Shown: in pieces, positions 1 through 4,015 of the stretch | Numbering within the stretch: position 1 is the first letter of the stretch | Layout of the letters: each line of letters begins with the position of its first letter | DNA from: HGM04593 sp045588345 | GTDB taxonomy: Bacteria; Bacteroidota; Bacteroidia; Bacteroidales; Bacteroidaceae | Length of the DNA stretch: 8,408 nt | Reading direction: 5' to 3' | NCBI GenBank assembly: GCA_045588345.1 | Contig: JAZNDZ010000049.1 | Span: 1 to 8,408, forward strand | Program-made: the position numbers and the translations under genes | The notes under the pieces: model-generated | Told to the model about the DNA's origin: nothing | Database searches by the model: none | Seen by the model: only the letters and a program-made list of their open reading frames with translations

Positions 1-171
1 ACCGAGCTCACCCTTGAACTCGCCCTTCTCGTGCAGGGTCTTGAGCTTCTGTGTGGCATCGATTGCGTTAGAAACAATCTCACGGAGGAAAATCTCGTGG
101 TCGCTATACAAGAACTTCTTGATTACGGGGAAGATGTTTTCTGTCGTTACCCCAATGTTACCTTTCTGCAT
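1..171 (-). CDS. htpG: Molecular chaperone HtpG (Hsp90), N-terminal fragment
   Basis: The minus strand from the ATG at 171 down to the window edge encodes 57 residues, beginning MQKGNIGVTTENIFPVIKKF and continuing through LREIVSNAIDA. This is the start of the Hsp90 N-terminal GHKL ATPase domain. The SNAIDA stretch holds the conserved Asn and Asp that in Hsp90 proteins contact Mg-ATP. HtpG is an ATP-dependent cytosolic chaperone, usually heat-inducible. The protein continues beyond position 1 (family length is roughly 600-680 residues), so only the first helix and first ATP-binding motif are visible. Recognition is strong because this N-terminus is nearly invariant in Bacteroidales. The gene lies downstream of a minus-strand terminator and is therefore probably transcribed on its own; I could not fix its promoter confidently. 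Confidence 0.93.
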   Translation of the reverse strand, partial: MQKGNIGVTTENIFPVIKKFLYSDHEIFLREIVSNAIDATQKLKTLHEKGEFKGELG

Positions 172-245
172 ATTATAAGTTTTTTAGTTTATGATACATA
201 ATTATGTCCTGCGCATAAACGGCAGGAGCTTTCTACATTATATAA
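172..245 (-). promoter_or_regulatory. htpG leader and promoter region
   Basis: This is the AT-rich interval between the upstream terminator and the htpG start. It must contain the htpG promoter and 5' leader if the terminator works. A small stem (207-212 pairing with 222-227, TCCTGC/GCAGGA, 9-nt loop) lies within it. Several TATA-like stretches occur, but none matches the Bacteroidetes TTTG/TAnnTTTG pair well, so I do not name a -7 box. Confidence 0.4.
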
Positions 246-280
246 ACAAAAAAAATGCCAGTTGTTCTCAACTGACATTT
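246..280 (-). terminator. Intrinsic terminator of the transporter pseudogene
   Basis: On the minus strand an 11-bp stem (254-264 with 269-279, one G-U wobble, four-base loop) is followed immediately by a run of eight T (255 down to 248). It begins 40 bases past the stop codon of the transporter remnant and separates that gene from htpG. The terminator remains intact although its gene is broken. Confidence 0.85.
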
Positions 281-319
281 TGGCAGAATGTATCTGTTTG
301 CCGTGTCCCTTTTGTCCTG

Positions 320-957
320 TCAACAGAAGATGAGTATCATCATCTGTCCTACGAGTATCCTCAAGAACATTGCAAGAGGGTAGACAGTCGCATAGCCCAC
401 AGCTGAATCGCCGCCTTTGCTCTGCTGGTTGGCAAAAGCCAATGCCGGCGGGTTGGTGCATGAGCCTGATATGACACCGGTCAATGTGTTGTATTTTATC
501 CTCAATATGTAACGTCCCACAAGCCCTGCAATTAGGATGGGGATAATTGTGATTATTGCTCCGTAAAGAATCCACATATATCCTCCCTTGTTCACAATGC
601 TGTCAACGAACTCGCCACCGGCACCAAGTCCCACACAAGCAAGGAACAGCGTTATTCCTATCTCTCTTATCATGAGGTTGGCGCTGGTTGTGGTGTATGT
701 TACAATGCCCAGTTTGGGGCCGAAGTAACTTACAAGTATTGCAACGATGAGAGGACCGCCTGCAGACCGATGGAGTATACAAAAAGTATAAGTCCGAACT
801 CCTTGACAAAATGCAGCAGTTCGCCGTCGAGCACCATGCCGAAATGCGATATCAGGATACCGATGAAAAGGACCCAGGTTACACCGAAAGAGATACCTGT
901 TATTGGTATTTCCGATTCATAAGAGCGGCCCGTAAGAGCTGAATTGCAGGCTGCAAA
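320..957 (-). pseudogene. Decayed AspT/YidE/YbjL-family transporter (internal deletion, N-terminal loss)
   Basis: The last 117 codons (673 to 320) read as an intact C-terminal membrane domain of the AspT/YidE/YbjL transporter family. Marks are SANLMIREIGITLFLACVGL, then NPPALAFAN and VGYATVYPLAMFLRI. Upstream, a different frame (about 957 to 760) encodes the N-terminal membrane part, ending GISFGVTW...VKEFGLILFVYSIGLQ. In intact members that segment continues as VGPxFF and leads through about 300 residues, including two TrkA-C domains, before GGPLIVAIL. Here SIGLQ joins GGPLIVAIL directly near 758-762, in different frames, so the gene has an internal deletion of several hundred codons plus a frameshift. 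The N-terminal frame hits a stop at 958-960 with no convincing start codon. These proteins are secondary transporters or exchangers in the inner membrane; this copy cannot make one. Confidence 0.8.
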
Positions 958-1072
958 CTATAGGAGGATATCTTTCTAATACCAGCAAAGTATAAAAAAT
1001 AATCTCTTATATTTTACATACAACTTATCCTTAATCTGTTATCATATATTCTTTCTGTTATCGTTCTATCAT
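958..1072. other. AT-rich intergenic stretch, possible relic promoter
   Basis: No gene is seen. On the minus strand a TATACTTTG sequence near 985-995 resembles a Bacteroidetes -7 box with one extra base. It could be the remains of the promoter of the decayed transporter that follows it. Confidence 0.3.
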
Positions 1073-1342
1073 GTCCTTTTGGTGCCCAAAAGGACCAAAA
1101 GGCCCGGCACACGGAAAAATCGTCACAAGCGCCCTTTGCTCGTGCCGCATGAGCGAGCATTCGGTCGGGCACTTGTTTGCCACTCATGGCTTTCACTTGT
1201 TTTGCAGGGTGCTGCGGACCTTGATTTGCGCGGCTATATAAAAGATAATTTATACCCGCGCAAATCTTCAAACATACCTCGCACAATGGCCTGCAAACAA
1301 GCGGCCATGAGCTGGATTTTTAACGGTGCCGGTTTATTTTGG
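1073..1342. repeat. Nested imperfect palindrome, possible interspersed repeat element
   Basis: Pairs of arms are nested around one centre near 1245. They are 1095-1110 (CCAAAA, CCGGCAC) with 1326-1342 (GTGCCGG, TTTTGG); 1183-1190 (CTCATGGC) with 1304-1311; 1196-1208 (CTTGTTTTGCAGG) with 1290-1301 (one base shorter); and 1223-1233 (GATTTGCGCGG) with 1256-1266, a perfect 11-bp match. A separate perfect 10-bp hairpin with a 3-nt loop (1073-1082 with 1086-1095) abuts the left side. A transcript of either strand could fold into one long branched stem. The region is GC-richer than its flanks and lies between the panE-like gene and the transporter relic. Open frames run through it on both strands but look spurious. 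A MITE-like or REP-like element, or a structured RNA, are possible readings. Confidence 0.6.
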
Positions 1343-1407
1343 AATTACCTATCATGGTGGAAATGCTCCCTTGTGTCTCATTGAAAAACGTTGATAGTTA
1401 CATTTAT

Positions 1408-2409
1408 TTAAAAGAACTTCAGATTACTGAATTCCGGTTTCAATTCACCTTTTTCAATACGGTGTATAACCTCCACTACAGTGTCGTTCATGGGGGTTGC
1501 CACTCCGACCTTGCGGCCGAAAGCACTGACAACACCGTTTATTGCATCCACTTCGGTGAGCTTGCCTTTCTCAAGGTCCTGCAACATGCTTGCCTTCAGT
1601 TTGGCATGCTTGCGTATGGCAATGGGTATTATAAAGAAAGAGAATGCCTTTTTGATACGTCCTTTATAGTCGAGCAGTTTCACGATGTCCTTACCCTGTA
1701 CGGGTTCAATGCGTATGTTTCCTGCTGCACATACGTCAATGCACTCCTTTATGAGTGCCTGGACAATCCTGCGAGATGCCTTGTCACCGGCAGCTTCACC
1801 GAATGTACATCCCAACACGGCGCTCATGCCCGAGAATGCAGAGTTTATAAGCAGCTTGCTCCAACGTGAGCCGATGAAATTCTTGTCAATCTCAACAGGT
1901 CCCATAAGCTCAAGCAATGACTTGACTTCATTGATGTGGGCATTAGGTTGGGGCAATAGCGAACCAAGGGAGAATGTCAGTGAATCCGGCGCACTTGTCA
2001 GCTCACACACGCCGGGTTCTTTCATTGTCGCTCCCCAGGCAACAGTGCAGCCCAACACACGCTCTTCGCCCACAATTTCACCAATCTGCAGTTCCGGTAT
2101 TCCGTTCTGTAGGGTCACAATCACACCGTCATCGGCAAGGAACTCCTTGATGTAGCTGACAACTTCGGCATTCTGTTGCTGTTTTGTCATCAGAAACAGA
2201 ATGTCATATTTTCCTGACATCTCGTCTGGGGTATATGCCGTTACAGGATGTGAAAAGTTTACGGTTCCTGTTACTTTGGCCCCGTTTCTGCAGAGTGTCT
2301 CAACGTGTGCTTTGTTACGGTTGATGAGTTCTATCTTTCCACCGTTCTTGCTGATGTATGCGCCCAGGATTGTTCCCAAAGAACCGGCGCCGTATATTGC
2401 TGCTCTCAT
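1408..2409 (-). CDS. panE: 2-dehydropantoate 2-reductase (ketopantoate reductase) family protein
   Basis: A 333-residue cytosolic oxidoreductase. The N-terminal Rossmann fold opens with GAGSLGT at residues 7-13 for NADP(H). Residues matching E. coli PanE catalytic and substrate positions are present: K76 (LMTKQQQN), N102 (LQNG), K185 (SRWSKLLIN), and E286/N291 in TEVDAING. ASMLQDLEKG at 273-282 is also typical. The family reaction is NADPH-dependent reduction of 2-dehydropantoate to pantoate in pantothenate and coenzyme A synthesis. The protein is about 30 residues longer than E. coli PanE, with a hydrophobic/basic insert near residues 251-270. Bacteroidales can carry several paralogues of this family, so the exact substrate is inferred. 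The start at 2409 gives a complete Rossmann strand; the leader is A-rich without a clear Shine-Dalgarno site. Confidence 0.85.
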   Translation of the reverse strand: MRAAIYGAGSLGTILGAYISKNGGKIELINRNKAHVETLCRNGAKVTGTVNFSHPVTAYTPDEMSGKYDILFLMTKQQQNAEVVSYIKEFLADDGVIVTLQNGIPELQIGEIVGEERVLGCTVAWGATMKEPGVCELTSAPDSLTFSLGSLLPQPNAHINEVKSLLELMGPVEIDKNFIGSRWSKLLINSAFSGMSAVLGCTFGEAAGDKASRRIVQALIKECIDVCAAGNIRIEPVQGKDIVKLLDYKGRIKKAFSFFIIPIAIRKHAKLKASMLQDLEKGKLTEVDAINGVVSAFGRKVGVATPMNDTVVEVIHRIEKGELKPEFSNLKFF

Positions 2410-2428
2410 AATATTCTCATTTTTTTTA

Positions 2429-2464
2429 TTAGATTGTAAAGATAGTTTAGATTGTAAAGATAGT
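2429..2464. repeat. Perfect 18-bp tandem duplication (two copies)
   Basis: TTAGATTGTAAAGATAGT occurs twice head to tail with no mismatch. It duplicates the -7 box and presumed start site of the promoter above. Confidence 0.95.
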
Positions 2465-2486
2465 GCCTTTTGTTCATTTTTGCAAT
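2429..2486 (-). promoter_or_regulatory. panE-like gene promoter with duplicated -7 region
   Basis: Two perfect 18-bp tandem copies (2429-2446 and 2447-2464) each place TATCTTTA, close to the Bacteroidetes -7 consensus TAnnTTTG, on the minus strand (2455-2462 distal, 2437-2444 proximal). The distal copy has ATTG at 2483-2486 exactly 20 bases upstream, close to the -33 TTTG. The proximal copy has no such partner. Transcription from the distal copy would give a leader of about 40 bases before the start at 2409. Confidence 0.6.
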
Positions 2487-2532
2487 AACTTTAGCGTGAG
2501 CAGCCGCCTTGATATCCTGGTTTGTAAAAACA

Positions 2533-2560
2533 AAAAAGGAACTCAATTGAGTTCCTTTTT
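2533..2560. terminator. Palindromic bidirectional intrinsic terminator
   Basis: A perfect 28-nt palindrome: five A, GGAACTC, its complement GAGTTCC, and five T. It gives a T-run on both strands, so it can end transcription either way. On the minus strand it sits just after the tRNA-3'-end-like sequence and before the panE promoter, as expected of the terminator of a former tRNA gene. Confidence 0.8.
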
Positions 2561-2614
2561 GTGATCCCGACAGGGATATTATTTGCCCCAGTGGAATTTT
2601 GTGATCCCGGCAGG
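2557..2614 (-). repeat. Two tRNA-3'-end-like repeats, putative attachment (attL) site
   Basis: TTTTGTGATCCCGACAGG (2557-2574) recurs at 2597-2614 with a single A/G change, a 40-bp period. Read on the minus strand each copy resembles the end of a tRNA gene: the 3' half of a T-stem (CCTG), then a seven-base acceptor strand (TCGGGAT or CCGGGAT) and CA. The first copy keeps the T-stem plus two or three loop bases and then diverges, and the second diverges similarly; no tRNA body follows. This is the arrangement left when a tyrosine-recombinase element inserts at a tRNA 3' end: fragment and native terminator on one side, intact tRNA at the far end. Here that would place the element to the right. 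Two copies suggest tandem insertions or two neighbouring tRNA ends. The reading is inference; I cannot name the tRNA. Confidence 0.45.
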
Positions 2615-2722
2615 AGTCTTTACTAATTTATACCTGAAAAGTTAAGTAAACACTTGACAGTCAATGATGTTGTATTTGCTGATAGTAGCAATATTTCAAA
2701 TATCAATTATCATCATTTTCAC
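2615..2722. other. AT-rich non-coding stretch inside the presumed element end
   Basis: No open frame or structured repeat is visible. It lies downstream of the minus-strand promoter at 2764-2795 and holds only a seven-codon or shorter minus-strand frame. Confidence 0.5.
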
Positions 2723-2762
2723 TTGGTTTGCACCTTTGTTAGTTGGTTTGCAAGTTTGTTAG
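2723..2762. repeat. Tandem 20-bp direct repeats, candidate recombinase or regulator sites
   Basis: TTGGTTTGCACCTTTGTTAG (2723-2742) is followed directly by a second copy (2743-2762) differing at two adjacent bases. The pair covers the expected start region of the minus-strand promoter at 2764-2795 and lies about 110-165 bp from the putative att repeats. That position suits integrase arm-type sites or a repressor operator. No protein can be assigned. Confidence 0.85.
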
Positions 2763-2763
2763 A

Positions 2764-2795
2764 CAAAGATAGCAAATTTGGGTAACATATACAAA
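2764..2795 (-). promoter_or_regulatory. Consensus Bacteroidetes promoter reading leftward, no gene downstream
   Basis: The minus strand shows TTTG (2792-2795), exactly 20 bases, then TATCTTTG (2764-2771). Both boxes match the sigma-ABfr consensus without mismatch. The predicted start near 2757 falls in the tandem repeats. Nothing protein-sized follows before the terminator at 2533, so it may express a small RNA of about 200 nt, or be the orphaned promoter of a lost gene such as an integrase. Confidence 0.65.
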
Positions 2796-2812
2796 TTCCC
2801 ACCCACCTTTAT

Positions 2813-2850
2813 AGCGTCTTGGGAGCGAAAATTTTCGCTTTCAAGACGCT
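2813..2850. repeat. 38-nt palindrome (long hairpin)
   Basis: Outer arms AGCGTCTTG (2813-2821) and CAAGACGCT (2842-2850) are perfect complements. The core AGCGAAAATTTTCGCT (2824-2839) is itself perfectly palindromic. The two intervening base pairs are GG opposite TT, which can wobble-pair in plus-strand RNA. TATTTTT follows on the plus strand, so it could act as a plus-strand terminator. It lies between divergent promoters (2764-2795 leftward, 2907-2937 rightward), so a protein-binding site or transcription insulator is equally possible. Confidence 0.85.
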
Positions 2851-2906
2851 TATTTTTACACTTTTAAAGGTACACAATACAGAAAATGAGATTTATGCCA
2901 AAGGAC

Positions 2907-2937
2907 TTTTATGACCTTTTTGCCCCCTATACTTTTG
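2907..2937 (+). promoter_or_regulatory. Promoter of the plus-strand element operon
   Basis: TACTTTTG at 2930-2937 is a full match to TAnnTTTG, with TTTT (one mismatch to TTTG) at 2907-2910, 19 bases upstream. The predicted start near 2944 would give a leader of about 50 bases to 2996 or 90 bases to 3038. It is the only good rightward promoter ahead of the gene cluster. Confidence 0.5.
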
Positions 2938-3037
2938 TACTGAACAAACTCACTAACGAACATTTCTAACCCTTATCAAGGTTCACAGTTGTTTAATGTT
3001 TTTAAGAACTTTTCACAAAACATTATCAACAAATCTT

Positions 3038-3304
3038 ATGAGGACAAAGAAATTAAGTGCAGAACAGTGTGAATATTTTTCAAAGGTTTTTGCTGTAATG
3101 AGCAACACCGAAGTCGCACTGCTTTTGAACGTGAGTGTAACAACAGTAAAGAACTATGCAGATATAATGGAGCTGAAGAAAGACCCGGCATATCTTTCAA
3201 GTGTAAGAAAACAAGTATCAATTAAAGGTCATTTAGTACGATGGACATTATCGAGAACAAAACAAAATGGCTCCGCAGCCTCAAGCGTGGAGAAACGAAA
3301 GTAG
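3038..3304 (+). CDS. Small helix-turn-helix protein, function unknown
   Basis: An 88-residue basic protein, first in the plus-strand cluster. Residues 21-41 (MSNTEVALLLNVS then VTTVKNYADI) fit a helix-turn-helix of the kind found in resolvase-like and small phage or mobile-element DNA-binding proteins. The C-terminal third is rich in Lys, Arg and Ser and looks disordered. I chose the ATG at 3038 (MRTKKLSAEQ); an in-frame ATG at 2996 would add 14 residues with no family support, and neither start has a clear Shine-Dalgarno site. Its end overlaps the next gene by 64 bases in another frame, so one boundary may be wrong or this tail may be non-native. A regulatory role for the element is inferred from the fold and position only. 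Confidence 0.6.
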   Translation: MRTKKLSAEQCEYFSKVFAVMSNTEVALLLNVSVTTVKNYADIMELKKDPAYLSSVRKQVSIKGHLVRWTLSRTKQNGSAASSVEKRK

Positions 3305-3507
3305 GTCGTTTGGCATCATCAAAAGAGTGTACCACAATGTCAGTCCTTATATATAGGTGGAACATTGACGAGGGGGCAAGCAAAGGCATACGCATATCCG
3401 CGTCATACGATAGGCGCAACTGCCTTGTTACCATTACCGGCAATGTGATAGACAGTTATAAGGAGTTACGACAAAAAGCGATGAAAGCCTATGCTGAAGC
3501 CGAGTGA
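3241..3507 (+). CDS. Hypothetical 88-residue protein of the element
   Basis: I do not recognise this family. The protein is basic at the N-terminus (KWLRSLKRGETKVGRL), has a central part that looks like a small beta sheet (GIRISASYD, then NCLVTITGNV), and ends in a short helix rich in Ala, Lys and Glu. It overlaps the preceding gene by 64 bases and the following gene by 17 bases, which points to translational coupling in a packed operon. An internal ATG at 3339 would remove the 64-base overlap and keep the sheet region, but would lose the basic N-terminus. There is no signal peptide or membrane segment. Confidence 0.5.
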   Translation: MDIIENKTKWLRSLKRGETKVGRLASSKECTTMSVLIYRWNIDEGASKGIRISASYDRRNCLVTITGNVIDSYKELRQKAMKAYAEAE

Positions 3508-3718
3508 ACTGGAACTATTGGCCGACAAAATAGCCAAAAAGCTCCACCGTCTCAATGATGAAGTGCTTTCTGTTGCCGAAGTCGCAAGAATGCTCGACAA
3601 GACAGAGGGAGCAGTGAAAAAGATGTGTTACAGGGGGCAGTTGCCACACCGTAAACAGCAGAAGTCATATTACTTCAGCAAGAAAGAGATAACAGAATTT
3701 ATTCTATCTAATGAATAA
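3491..3718 (+). CDS. Excisionase-like helix-turn-helix protein (MerR/HTH_17 type)
   Basis: A 75-residue protein. After an N-terminal helix (residues 1-24) comes LSVAEVARMLDKTEGAVKKM, then PHRKQQKSYYFSKKEITEFI. This is the winged-helix layout of HTH_17 or excisionase-family domains: helix-turn-helix, a basic wing, and a closing helix beginning FSKKEI. Such proteins act as recombination directionality factors or small regulators in Bacteroidales integrative elements. The start overlaps the preceding gene by 17 bases. The adjacent att-like repeats and tandem sites make an excision role plausible, but the integrase it would serve is not in the window. A purely transcriptional regulator is the main alternative. 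Confidence 0.65.
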   Translation: MLKPSELELLADKIAKKLHRLNDEVLSVAEVARMLDKTEGAVKKMCYRGQLPHRKQQKSYYFSKKEITEFILSNE

Positions 3719-3748
3719 ACTATAAACTTTCCTTTTTCAAAGTCCACC

Positions 3749-3787
3749 CACAGCCTGCTGTGAAGCCCACTGTGAGTGGCATTTTTT
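3749..3787 (+). terminator. Tandem hairpins with T-run, possible attenuator inside the operon
   Basis: A first hairpin (ACAGC and GCTGT, 3750-3761) is followed by a second (3765-3780, stem interrupted by one bulged C, loop GTG) and then six T at 3782-3787. CACAG at 3749-3753 can also pair with CTGTG at 3770-3774, which would break the terminator stem. The T-run ends 21 bases before the next start codon, so it would partly uncouple the regulatory genes from the replication genes. Confidence 0.55.
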
Positions 3788-3808
3788 CAACTCTCAAATT
3801 ACAGGACA

Positions 3809-4015
3809 ATGGAAGAAAAACAAATAGCATTGAAAGCCTCATTATGCAACCGCCTATCGCAAATGGTGCTCGACCATAATCTACCTGTGAATATCGTTGT
3901 CGGTGAGAATCTGACCTATTTGCGTACAGTAACATTGACATATCACCTGCGCGATGAAATGCTTGTTGAGTGGCTTATCTACCGTGTAACTGAAGATGAC
4001 GATTATGCAGTATGA
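3809..4015 (+). CDS. Hypothetical 68-residue protein preceding the primase-helicase
   Basis: I do not recognise this family. The protein is acidic at the C-terminus (TEDDDY) and alternates a helix (residues 1-23) with probable strands (NIVVGE, TVTLTYHL, VEWLIYRV). I chose the ATG at 3809; an in-frame ATG at 3776 lies inside the hairpin and T-run and would add residues encoded by the terminator itself. Its stop codon overlaps the start of the primase-helicase gene (ATGA), so the two are translationally coupled and probably made together. A helper role in replication is inferred only from this coupling. Confidence 0.6.
   Translation: MEEKQIALKASLCNRLSQMVLDHNLPVNIVVGENLTYLRTVTLTYHLRDEMLVEWLIYRVTEDDDYAV

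Noticed and set aside
207..227. RNA thermometer in the htpG leader
   Set aside because: The six-base stem does not cover the start codon or a ribosome binding site.
603..809. Minus-strand frame within the transporter relic
   Set aside because: It is out of frame with both recognisable halves of the transporter.
1014..1286. 90-codon minus-strand frame across the nested palindrome
   Set aside because: It runs through the paired arms, is rich in Cys, Ala and Arg in an arbitrary pattern, and shows no domain. The palindromic structure explains the open frame better. Similar translated repeats may be annotated as proteins elsewhere.
1079..1384. 101-codon plus-strand frame across the nested palindrome
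   Set aside because: It overlaps the same repeat on the opposite strand and has low-complexity basic content without any family signature.
1339..1869. 176-codon plus-strand frame opposite the panE-like gene
   Set aside because: It lies antisense to a well-supported enzyme and has the Cys- and Tyr-rich composition typical of a shadow frame.
2557..2614. Functional tRNA gene
   Set aside because: Only acceptor and T-stem-like 3' sequences are present. No anticodon arm, D-arm or 5' acceptor strand follows on the minus strand.
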